Source: DATFTE01 sp963802575 (lineage in GTDB: Bacteria; Acidobacteriota; Terriglobia; Terriglobales; Acidobacteriaceae). Taken from it: 64,000 nt of DNA. A model generated the notes under the pieces. That model searched no databases. It was not told where the DNA came from and saw only the letters and a list, made by a program, of their open reading frames with translations. Below, one piece after another: positions 24,463 to 32,154 of this stretch. How positions within the stretch are numbered: position 1 is the stretch's first letter; every line of letters begins with the position of its first letter. The DNA is taken from contig CAWDJF010000005.1 of NCBI GenBank assembly GCA_963802575.1, positions 1-64,000 on the forward strand, given 5' to 3'. The position numbers and the translations under genes are program-made.

Positions 24463-24547
24463 TTTGTAATTTTGTAATCGGGTAATTTTGTAATTTTCGG
24501 CTGCTCTTCAATTTCCAAATTACCCGATTACCAAATTGCAAAATCTA
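24463..24547. repeat. Palindromic spacer, family C, solo form (nuoD-nuoE junction)
   Basis: The left arm TTTGTAATTTTGTAATCGGG (24463-24482, extending to about 24496) and the right arm CCAAATTACCCGATTACCAA (24516-24535, to 24547) are inverted copies around an 18-nt loop. The arms match the sequences that bracket the four-helix-bundle gene at 22.2-22.6 kb, so this may be the element without its gene. Confidence 0.85.
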
Positions 24548-25750
24548 TCTGTCAATCTCCCCTAGGACGATATCGATGCTGCCGATCGCCGCCACCACAT
24601 CGGCGATCAATCGTCCTTCGCACATTTTGGGAAGCAACTGCAGATTCGCCAGACAAGCCGCGCGCATGTGCACGCGATAGGGCTTCGCGGTCCCATCGCT
24701 GACTACGTAATAGCCCATTTCCCCGCGCGGAGACTCGACTGCCTGGTAGACCTCACCCTCAGGTACTGCAAAGCCTTCCGTAATAATCTTGAAGTGATAG
24801 ATGAGGGACTCCATCTGCGTCTTCATCTTCTCGCGGTCGGGCAGCACCACTTTTGGTGCATCGGCTTTGATCGGTCCTTCGGGCATCCCGTCGAGCGCCT
24901 GCTGCACGATTGCGATTGACTCGCGCAGTTCGCGAACCCGGCATATATAGCGCGCGAAGACGTCGCCTTCCTGCGCTACCGGCACCTTGAACTTGAAATT
25001 CTCGTAACCCGAATAAGGCATATCGCGGCGCAGATCGATGTCGACTCCGCTGCCTCGCAGAGTCGGACCGCTGGCTCCCAAGGCGATCGCGTCTTCCGCA
25101 GTGATCTTGGCGACGCCCTTGGTACGCATCGCCCAGATAGGGTTGCCGGTCAGCAGATTCTCGTACTCGTCGACTTTTTCAGGAAAGCGGTTGGCGAACT
25201 CCTTCGCCTTGGCGAAGAATCCAATCGGGGGCTCGAGCGCCAGTCCACCGACGCGGAAATACGACGTCATCATGCGCTGGCCGCTGACCATCTCAAACAG
25301 TCGTAGGATGTCTTCACGCTCGCGGAAGCAATAGAGAAACACCGTCATTGCCCCGATGTCCAAAGCGTGCGTGCCCAGCCAGACCAGGTGAGAATTGATG
25401 CGCGTCAGTTCATTGAGCAACACCCGCATCCACTGCGCTTTGGGCGGAATTTCCAGCCCGAGCAGCTTTTCCACTGCCAGCACATAACAAAGATTGTTAG
25501 TCAGCGGGCACAGATAATCGATGCGATCGGTGAGCGGCACCACTTGCTGGTAGAACTTGGCTTCGCAAGTCTTCTCGATGCCGGTGTGCAGGTACCCGAT
25601 ATCGGGCATGATGCGGACAATGGTTTCGCCATCGATCTCGAGAATGACACGCAACACGCCGTGCGTCGAAGGGTGCTGCGGACCCATGTTCAGGATCATG
25701 GTGCGATCCTGCCCGGGTTCCATCGTCAGCGTGGGATTCAGATGCGCCAT
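24545..25750 (-). CDS. nuoD: NADH-quinone oxidoreductase subunit D
   Basis: The 49-kDa-type subunit that forms the quinone site with NuoB and NuoH. It is 401 aa. It has NMGPQHPSTHGVLR (the His near the quinone head), GYLHTGIEK, YLCPLTNNLCYVLAVEKLL, RINSHLVWLG and the C-terminal SIDIVLGEIDR. It is separate from nuoC, three bases behind it. All usual conserved blocks are there, so the absence of nuoB beside it is notable. Confidence 0.97.
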   Translation of the reverse strand: MAHLNPTLTMEPGQDRTMILNMGPQHPSTHGVLRVILEIDGETIVRIMPDIGYLHTGIEKTCEAKFYQQVVPLTDRIDYLCPLTNNLCYVLAVEKLLGLEIPPKAQWMRVLLNELTRINSHLVWLGTHALDIGAMTVFLYCFREREDILRLFEMVSGQRMMTSYFRVGGLALEPPIGFFAKAKEFANRFPEKVDEYENLLTGNPIWAMRTKGVAKITAEDAIALGASGPTLRGSGVDIDLRRDMPYSGYENFKFKVPVAQEGDVFARYICRVRELRESIAIVQQALDGMPEGPIKADAPKVVLPDREKMKTQMESLIYHFKIITEGFAVPEGEVYQAVESPRGEMGYYVVSDGTAKPYRVHMRAACLANLQLLPKMCEGRLIADVVAAIGSIDIVLGEIDR

Positions 25751-25753
25751 GGC

Positions 25754-26251
25754 TTACCGGTATCCTTCCACGGGATAGTCCTTACGTAGTGGATGCCCTT
25801 CCCAGTCTTCCGGCATCAGCAATCTTCGCAGGTAAGGATGTCCGGTAAAGCGCACGCCAAACAGATCAAAAACTTCGCGTTCAAAATAGTTTGCACCGGG
25901 CCAGACCGAGGTCACCGATTCGAGCGCCGGACTGTCGCCTTCAAGTTTCACTTTCAGGCGGACCCGTTCTTTCTTTGGGATCGACAGCAGGTGATAGACG
26001 ACTTCAAAACGCGGCTCTTGCGGATACCAATCGACGCAGGTGACACCGGAGAGGTAATTAAATTCGCATGTCGGATCTTCGCGGAGCAGGGCACAAGCAT
26101 CGCGAATGGATGCGCGATTTACCCAGATGGTCATTTCCTCGCGATCGAACTTCACGGCTTCAACCACAACGGAATTTGCAGCCAGCAGGCAGGCGATTGC
26201 GGGATGTCCCTTAAGCTGTTCGAGATCGGTAATGGCGGGTGTCAGCGGCAC
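25754..26251 (-). CDS. nuoC: NADH-quinone oxidoreductase subunit C
   Basis: The 30-kDa-type subunit that packs on NuoD, 165 aa. Signatures are FNYLSGVTCVDWYP, FEVVYHLLSIPKKERVRLKV and the closing FDLFGVRFTGHPYLRRLLMPEDWEGHPLRKDYP. A frame reaching 26509 runs back through nuoA and is not real. GTG 26251 is chosen because it overlaps the nuoA TAG by one base and has GGGGAAG upstream. Confidence 0.95.
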   Translation of the reverse strand: MPLTPAITDLEQLKGHPAIACLLAANSVVVEAVKFDREEMTIWVNRASIRDACALLREDPTCEFNYLSGVTCVDWYPQEPRFEVVYHLLSIPKKERVRLKVKLEGDSPALESVTSVWPGANYFEREVFDLFGVRFTGHPYLRRLLMPEDWEGHPLRKDYPVEGYR

Positions 26252-26649
26252 TAGACTTCCCCTCGTGCTGCCGACGTGGTCTTTCCCCAATCCAGCACAC
26301 CCTTTTTCCAAATATAAAAGAAGCCGACCAGTACAATGGCGACGTACACCATCATCTCCCAGAAGCCGAACATCTTCAGTTCGCGAAGAATCACGGCCCA
26401 GGGATAAAGGAAGATAGCCTCGACATCGAATATGATGAAGCACATGGCGACCATGTAGAACTTCACCGAGAAACGTTCCCGGGCATCGCCTACCGGAGTC
26501 ATGCCGCATTCATAAGGGGACATTTTGGCGCGGGTGGGCTTGCGATAGCCGATCAGCCACGACAGCAGCACAATCGCGCTCGCAATCACTCCCGTGACCA
26601 GGAAGTGAATCAATAACGGCAGGTAGCGGGCGAAGTAATTGTCGGGCAT
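26251..26649 (-). CDS. nuoA: NADH-quinone oxidoreductase subunit A, first gene of the nuo operon
   Basis: The product is 132 aa with three helices. It has the conserved SPYECGMTPVGDARERFSVKFYMVAMCFIIFDVEAIFLYPWA block, with the membrane Glu/Asp residues near the quinone tunnel. ATG 26649 is preferred to an upstream start at 26676, which gives no helix extension. It faces the divergent gene at 26800. The roughly 150-nt gap should hold the operon promoter; an AT-rich TATATATA run lies 11-18 nt before the ATG. Confidence 0.94.
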   Translation of the reverse strand: MPDNYFARYLPLLIHFLVTGVIASAIVLLSWLIGYRKPTRAKMSPYECGMTPVGDARERFSVKFYMVAMCFIIFDVEAIFLYPWAVILRELKMFGFWEMMVYVAIVLVGFFYIWKKGVLDWGKTTSAARGEV

Positions 26650-26799
26650 AGCAGAGCTATATATAATTCGCGCCAAGTATGATGGCTTAAACGTTCTAGA
26701 TTAGATTTCACCGCGTAGCAGTGTCAAGCGAACGGACCAGTTTTCTCGTATGCTTTTAACCTCGGCGCAATATTTGCCGCGATTCGTGAACGGAAACGC

Positions 26800-27390
26800 A
26801 TGATCTTTGGATTTAACACCGACGTGAAGCACGAAGACACGGTCTATCACGTGCAAAGCGAAGCCCGCGAAAACGAGCTTCTCCTGCAAACTCAGGTCTT
26901 CGTGCGCGGCCGCTGCATCGGCAAGCGCGCCACTTCCTACGCCGACCAAGTTGCGGGCGGCGGATTCACCGACCAGCAGAAAGAACAGATTCTGCGCGAC
27001 CAGCATCGCATGGTGCTCGATTCCATCCGCGATGGAAAACTTGACACGGTTCTTGACAAGCGCGACACGCCAGAGGTGCTGGCCGCGATCAAAGAGTTGG
27101 ATGTGGTCTGGCTCAACGCCGGGTCCGTGCATTCCGAGCGCAATCTGAAGATGCGCCTGCAGGTGACCGATGGCGGGTCGGCAGTGCAGGGTGCCCGGCT
27201 CACAGTTCGTTTCGCGCGGCCCGACTCAGCTCCTTTCTACACTCAGGTGGTCACCGATGCAGGTGGCAACGCTGACCTGATCATCGAGCAGGACGAGTCT
27301 TCACTCCCCGATGCTTCGGTGCTGATCCAGGCCAGTTACACGGGAAGAACCGCTACTCGGAAGTTCCGGTTGCGCAAGATCGAAGCCTGA
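26800..27390 (+). CDS. Conserved-looking protein with C-terminal Ig-like fold
   Basis: The product is 196 aa with no signal peptide. The front half begins MIFGFNTDVKHEDTVYHVQSEAREN and contains a Cys in VFVRGRCIGKR, then a charged helix rich in Asp, Lys and Arg (TDQQKEQILRDQHRMVLDSI). The last 70 residues (MRLQVTDGGSAVQGARLTVR onward) read as a carboxypeptidase-regulatory-like or Ig-like beta-sandwich. It is divergent from the nuo operon. The cytosolic role is unknown and I do not recognise a named family. Confidence 0.7.
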   Translation: MIFGFNTDVKHEDTVYHVQSEARENELLLQTQVFVRGRCIGKRATSYADQVAGGGFTDQQKEQILRDQHRMVLDSIRDGKLDTVLDKRDTPEVLAAIKELDVVWLNAGSVHSERNLKMRLQVTDGGSAVQGARLTVRFARPDSAPFYTQVVTDAGGNADLIIEQDESSLPDASVLIQASYTGRTATRKFRLRKIEA

Positions 27391-27501
27391 GTCGATCGAC
27401 GTAATGGGAGGGACTGCCTGCCGCGTGAATCTCTGCCTCCTCTTAAAGCATTACATCCAGACGAGACTCTCAGCAAAGCGAAGCTAATCGCGTTCGAGCG
27501 C

Positions 27502-27672
27502 ATGTCCACTGACGCCCTGATACTGTCTTTGCTTCCAGATCAAGACGGCTCCCTGAAAGTCCGTCCCGACGGAACAATCTTGGATGGTCATCACCGTATC
27601 AAGATTCTGCGCAGTCGCGGAGTCAACGTGGACGGGCTGCCGCGTGAAGTCGTCTCGCGGAAGGATCTTTAA
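27502..27672 (+). CDS. Short ParB/Srx-like fragment (56 aa)
   Basis: From ATG 27502 the frame gives 56 aa containing VRPDGTILDGHHRIKILRSRG, the nucleotide-binding GxxxDGHHR-type motif of the ParB N-terminal (ParB/sulfiredoxin) fold. The frame stays open upstream for about 37 more codons (ALHPDETLSKAKLIAFERM) but offers no ATG, GTG or TTG and no ribosome site. It may therefore start at a rare codon or be the tail of a decayed gene. It ends ten bases before the phosphatase gene. Confidence 0.45.
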   Translation: MSTDALILSLLPDQDGSLKVRPDGTILDGHHRIKILRSRGVNVDGLPREVVSRKDL

Positions 27673-27681
27673 GGCATAATA

Positions 27682-28221
27682 ATGAAGCGTGGCAAAAATA
27701 TGGGACCTAAGCTCTATTGGATCGATTCTTTGTGGCCGGGAAAGCTGGCGATCTCAGCGCGCCCTCGCGGAGGCGATTGGCTAGGAGACGAGGTGGAAGG
27801 GTGGCGTGGCGAGGGCATAGACGTAGTTGTCTCGCTTCTGACAGACGAGGAATTGCCAGAATTGGGACTGGAACGCGAAGCAGATACCGCCGCGAGGCAC
27901 GGACTGCGCTTCATGAATCTGCCCATTCCCGACAGAGGGGTTCCTGCTTCCTCTGCCGTCGCTGCGACTTTCGTAGAAGATTTGCGGAAACAACTAGAAC
28001 AGGGACACAACGCGGTTATTCACTGTCGGCAGGGAATCGGCCGCTCGGGTATGATCGCGGCCGCATTGCTCGTCAAGCAGGGAAGCAGTCCTTCCGAAGC
28101 GATGCAGCGAGTGAGTCAGATTCGCGGTGTAACCGTGCCAGAAACCGAACAACAGCGAGCATGGCTCTTCGATTTCTCGCCTGTAGGGACAGTTCCGTCC
28201 AAGGGTTCGTTGCGCCGATGA
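27682..28221 (+). CDS. Dual-specificity / tyrosine protein phosphatase
   Basis: The product is 179 aa. The catalytic P-loop HCRQGIGRSG (Cys and Arg of the CX5R motif) is intact at about 113-122, and the general acid Asp is in the PIPDRGVP loop. The fold order matches the small cytoplasmic DSP family. AAGG lies seven bases before ATG 27682. Its stop overlaps the thiS start as ATGA, an unusual coupling of a phosphatase with a sulfur carrier. Substrate unknown; the protein-kinase-rich lifestyle of this group makes phosphoproteins likely (inference). Confidence 0.85.
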   Translation: MKRGKNMGPKLYWIDSLWPGKLAISARPRGGDWLGDEVEGWRGEGIDVVVSLLTDEELPELGLEREADTAARHGLRFMNLPIPDRGVPASSAVAATFVEDLRKQLEQGHNAVIHCRQGIGRSGMIAAALLVKQGSSPSEAMQRVSQIRGVTVPETEQQRAWLFDFSPVGTVPSKGSLRR

Positions 28222-28421
28222 CCCTCCACATCAACGGTGAAGCCCGCGACTTTAGCTCCCCCCTTACGCTGTCCGCGCTCATCGACCATCTCGGCATGAA
28301 GCAAGACCGTGTGGCCATCGAACTTAATCGCGAGATCGTTCCCCGCGACCGCTGGGAAGCGACTAACTTGTCGGACGGCGACCGCCTGGAGATCGTCCAC
28401 TTCGTCGGCGGCGGCCGGTAA
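28218..28421 (+). CDS. thiS: Sulfur carrier protein ThiS
   Basis: The product is 67 aa with a ubiquitin-like fold: MTLHINGEARDF, LTLSALIDHLGM, VAIELNREIVPRDRWE, LSDGDRLEIVHFVGGG. It is adenylated and thiocarboxylated at its C-terminal Gly to feed sulfur into the thiazole of thiamine. An additional Arg follows the Gly-Gly-Gly end here. That residue would have to be trimmed or tolerated, since the last residue of the usual protein is Gly. No other thi gene is in the window. Confidence 0.9.
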   Translation: MTLHINGEARDFSSPLTLSALIDHLGMKQDRVAIELNREIVPRDRWEATNLSDGDRLEIVHFVGGGR

Positions 28422-28473
28422 GTTTTCCTCAGCCGGAACTCCCCTAGTCACCCCTGTTTTCCAAAATCCCTTG

Positions 28474-28501
28474 TTGACAGCGGCAAACTCGCGCCTAGAA
28501 T
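28474..28501 (+). promoter_or_regulatory. Strong sigma-70-type promoter of the merR gene
   Basis: TTGACA (28474-28479), a 16-base spacer and TAGAAT (28496-28501). Transcription would start near 28508, directly at the AAACATTT repeats. Confidence 0.8.
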
Positions 28502-28507
28502 GGCTGA

Positions 28508-28540
28508 AACATTTTGCATCTCAAATGTTTTAAACATTTG
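28508..28540 (+). promoter_or_regulatory. Palindromic operator of the merR gene
   Basis: CAAATGTTT (28522-28530) and AAACATTTG (28532-28540) form a perfect palindrome around one base, ending one base before the start codon. A further AAACATTT lies at 28508-28515. The block covers the transcription start and the ribosome site region, as expected for autorepression. Confidence 0.7.
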
Positions 28541-28541
28541 C

Positions 28542-29018
28542 ATGTCAAAACGTTGGACATCGATCGAGGTCAAGGCGCTGACCGGCATCACCGCCCGGCA
28601 ACTGCAGTGGTGGGATGAGCGCGGCATTGTCGTACCCGAGCGTCATGGTCACCGCCGCCTGTATTCGCTCGAAGATGTCACCGAAGTTGCCGTGATTTGC
28701 GAACTGCGCAAACGAGGCTTCTCATTGCACCGCGTCCGCAAAGTCATGCGGTTTCTGCAGAAGGAATTCGGCAAGCGCCTGGCGGAGACGGTGAGCGGAA
28801 CCTCCAACTACCACCTGCTGATCGACGGCAAAGATCTTTATCTCGAAACCTCGGCGGAGCAGATCGTCGACATCCTAAAGAATTCCCGCCAACCCGTCTT
28901 GGCTGTTTGCCTTAGCGATACGGTGCGGCGGGTGCAGTCGGTTGTTCATGGCGTCAAAAAAAGCAGCGGGTTTCATGAACCGCGCATGCGAACGCTGAAG
29001 AAGCAAAAGGCATCATAA
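28542..29018 (+). CDS. MerR-family transcriptional regulator
   Basis: The product is 158 aa from ATG 28542; an earlier frame from 28500 would run through the operator. The N-terminal HTH reads WTSIEVKALTGITARQLQWWDERGIVVPERHGHRRLYS, followed by a second helix pair ELRKRGFSLHRVRKVMRFLQ. The C-terminal part lacks a Cys cluster, so a metal sensor is unlikely; it may bind a small molecule or a protein. The strong promoter and palindromes in front point to autoregulation. Confidence 0.85.
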   Translation: MSKRWTSIEVKALTGITARQLQWWDERGIVVPERHGHRRLYSLEDVTEVAVICELRKRGFSLHRVRKVMRFLQKEFGKRLAETVSGTSNYHLLIDGKDLYLETSAEQIVDILKNSRQPVLAVCLSDTVRRVQSVVHGVKKSSGFHEPRMRTLKKQKAS

Positions 29019-29048
29019 GAAGCGGGAATTGTCTCTGGGGGAGGCAAT

Positions 29049-29312
29049 ATGGTCGCGGAAATCGACGTCCTGACGGAGTGGATTCCGGAACAGATGCTGC
29101 CCGGCACTATCTTTGTGCTGGAAAATGCGGGGCACGTGGGAGAGAAGGACGATCCTTACTGGGCCGTCCTTTCATGCCCCGATTGCGGAACCCTGGGTCT
29201 AATCACGCGCAAACAACTGGCGGGGTTGCTGCCGGTGATTTGCGGATCGAACCAGTGCTCCGCTCAGTTCTTCATCAACGATAATGAGATTGTAGTGCGA
29301 AAGCCGTTTTAG
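29049..29312 (+). CDS. Small zinc-ribbon-like protein
   Basis: The product is 87 aa, with GGAGG five bases before ATG 29049. Two Cys pairs, CPDCG at about 43-46 and CGSNQC at about 65-70, are spaced as in a zinc ribbon. The rest is acidic then hydrophobic, ending IVVRKPF. It lies 30 nt after merR on the same strand and is probably co-transcribed. Function unknown. Confidence 0.72.
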   Translation: MVAEIDVLTEWIPEQMLPGTIFVLENAGHVGEKDDPYWAVLSCPDCGTLGLITRKQLAGLLPVICGSNQCSAQFFINDNEIVVRKPF

Positions 29313-29337
29313 GCTCGCGCCGCGGGAGAGTCTCTTC

Positions 29338-30504
<1,167 letters not shown>

Positions 30505-30523
30505 AAGCGGATTGTAGCAAGCC

Positions 30524-31141
30524 CTACGGTCCCTGGTGGACCAACTCATTCTCAGCCCCTCGGAAGAGGGCACGCAACGATTTCACCACCCATCGCACTA
30601 GAAGGACAATGACAACGACCAATGTCAGCACGATAACGGACGCGATATACGGATGCTGCGTGGCAAACCAGGTGATAAAGATCGCAAACGCGTCTTCTCC
30701 AAAACTTAGCACCATGTTCGAAACCGGCTCGGGAGACGGCGTCACCGCTGCCCTCACCGCGGTCTTGCCTCCGTGAGCCGCGAGCGCGATCGCGCCGCCC
30801 GCCAGGGTTGCGAGAAGCTGTTCTCCTGGCGAGAGAGCGGCAGTGGCGCGATAGGCGATCAACGCCGCTACAGGGACACGGATAAACGTGTGCAGCGCAT
30901 TCCAGATCAGGTCAAAGGCAGGAATTTTGTCGGCGAAAAATTCAACCGCGAACAGCGCAGTGCTGGCGCCGATGATGTACCAGTTGTTCAGCAGATCGAG
31001 TCCGGGCGGAAGCACCAGCAGGTTGTAGTGTGCCAGCAGACCCAGCGTCGCCACCGTGGCGTACAGGTTCAAGCCAGCCGCGAAGCTGGTGGCGATCAGT
31101 AGTCCCGTCAGCCCGTGAGGTAGTTTCACAGCCGGAAGCAT
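30524..31141 (-). CDS. DUF4126 membrane protein
   Basis: The product is 205 aa from ATG 31141. It has the family pattern of about five spans: LLIATSFAAGLNLYATVATLGL, YIIGASTALFAVEFFADKIPAFDLIWNALHTFIR, ALAAHGGKTAVRA and two C-terminal helices. A highly conserved FADKIP motif is present. Function is unknown. The short gap to ribBA suggests a shared transcript. Confidence 0.82.
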   Translation of the reverse strand: MLPAVKLPHGLTGLLIATSFAAGLNLYATVATLGLLAHYNLLVLPPGLDLLNNWYIIGASTALFAVEFFADKIPAFDLIWNALHTFIRVPVAALIAYRATAALSPGEQLLATLAGGAIALAAHGGKTAVRAAVTPSPEPVSNMVLSFGEDAFAIFITWFATQHPYIASVIVLTLVVVIVLLVRWVVKSLRALFRGAENELVHQGP

Positions 31142-31161
31142 ATAAGCAAAACTTGGAGCGG

Positions 31162-31195
31162 ACAAAACAAAAGGGCCGCCGAATCCGGCGACCCT
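31162..31195 (-). terminator. Terminator after the 75-aa gene
   Basis: On the minus strand GGGTCGCCG (31194-31186) pairs with CGGCGGCCC (31181-31173), followed by TTTTGTTTTGT. One G-T wobble; loop GATT. Confidence 0.82.
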
Positions 31196-31216
31196 GGTTC
31201 TCTCGAATTCGATGGG

Positions 31217-31444
31217 TTACAGAGTCGATTCGATCTCGAAACCCCAAGCTTCGAGCAACGGCTCAGGAATATATTTCGAATTCTTGTTGCGCCGCGCCCA
31301 CTCCCGCAAACGGGTCGAACGCAGGTATTGGTCAGGAGACAGCTTGTATTCCCGCACCACCTGCTCAAATTCAGTCACCGTGGGAATGACCGGGCCGATC
31401 GGCTCCGGCTTACCCCAGTTCGGATTTCCACGTCGCTTAGCCAT
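31217..31444 (-). CDS. Small basic protein (75 aa)
   Basis: The product is 75 aa. It opens MAKRRGNPNWGKPEPIGP, then has two predicted helices rich in Arg, Glu and Leu (TEFEQVVREYKLSPDQYLRS, RLREWARRNKN), ending in EAWGFEIEST. It has no Cys or membrane span. The helix pair could form a small DNA-binding domain. The gene stands alone with its own terminator. Family not recognised. Confidence 0.65.
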   Translation of the reverse strand: MAKRRGNPNWGKPEPIGPVIPTVTEFEQVVREYKLSPDQYLRSTRLREWARRNKNSKYIPEPLLEAWGFEIESTL

Positions 31445-31914
31445 GAATTAGTCCCTCGTACCTTCGAGATAACGTCAAAACTGAATACCGCTACATCTAC
31501 TTAGATTCCCACAGCTCTCCCATGGATTCTTAAGGAGCCCGCAAAGCATTGCACAACTAAGCCCCTACTGCTTACGTCCAAGGGTGATCTGGAAACCATA
31601 GATTCTAAGGGCATTTTCCTCACAAGTCAATAGAAAACTTCAGACCCGTGCGGGCACAAACGGGCCTATCTAGTTGAAACAGATTATGTTAGCCAGCATC
31701 CATTTTTCGGGAGACGTATTCCAGATTCCGGATGTATACCCTTAAGTCCCATGTTTCCAATACGGACACTGTGGGGGACTCCTTCCGAACATCGCACGAT
31801 CGGCTTGCATTCGTCGCCCTCACCCGGGATTTTCGGTCTCCCAGACATCCGCCTCCGGTAAAACAGGTTACTGCCGTAATCCGGTGCCTACCCTCGGCCG
31901 TTGACGGGGTCTGA
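31445..31914. other. Gene-free stretch between divergent units
   Basis: No supported coding frame. It separates the 75-aa gene (left) and the coiled-coil/PilZ pair (right), so it should hold both promoters. A frame at 31732-31914 has no ribosome site and looks random. The right end merges into the hairpin at 31915-31945. Confidence 0.5.
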
Positions 31915-31945
31915 GGCCCTCCTTAGAGTGCCAGATAGGAGGGCC
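31915..31945 (+). promoter_or_regulatory. Hairpin that can mask the ribosome binding site
   Basis: GGCCCTCCT (31915-31923) is the perfect complement of AGGAGGGCC (31937-31945). The right arm contains the Shine-Dalgarno AGGAGG for the GTG at 31951. In the mRNA the hairpin would hide the site. There is no U-run, so it is not a normal terminator. A thermosensor or a protein-controlled switch is possible (inference). Confidence 0.6.
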
Positions 31946-31950
31946 GCATC

Positions 31951-32112
31951 GTGAGAGATATCCATGAAGTACTCCGCAAAAAGCAGGCCGAACAAGCACA
32001 GTTAGGGAAGCAGATTGAGGCGCTCCAGCACGCCGCGGAACAACTCCGCAACGTAGCTCATCTCCTGGATGGGGAAGAAGACGAAAGCGATCACGCGGCT
32101 GCCGGCCGCTAA
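31951..32112 (+). CDS. Small coiled-coil protein (53 aa)
   Basis: GTG start with a perfect AGGAGG eight bases upstream. The product reads MRDIHEVLRKKQAEQAQLGK, then a heptad-like EALQHAAEQLRNVAHLL helix and an acidic tail EEDESDHAAAGR. The charge pattern predicts one coiled coil. It lies 42 nt before the REC-PilZ gene on the same strand and may be a partner of that protein. Confidence 0.68.
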   Translation: MRDIHEVLRKKQAEQAQLGKQIEALQHAAEQLRNVAHLLDGEEDESDHAAAGR

Positions 32113-32117
32113 GTGGT

Positions 32118-32137
32118 AGCCCCGCCGGGGCGGGGCT
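32118..32137 (+). promoter_or_regulatory. GC-rich hairpin between the coiled-coil and PilZ genes
   Basis: AGCCCCG (32118-32124) pairs with CGGGGCT (32131-32137) around CCGGGG. There is no U-run; it may stabilise or attenuate the transcript. Confidence 0.5.
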
Positions 32138-32154
32138 GGGTTTGAAGGCCCATT

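Noticed and set aside
26252..26509. Extended N-terminus of nuoC reaching into nuoA
   Set aside because: The extension lies wholly within nuoA in another phase; GTG 26251 overlapping the nuoA stop has a proper ribosome site.
31732..31914. 60-aa frame upstream of the coiled-coil gene
   Set aside because: No ribosome site and no sequence character; probably chance in a leader region.
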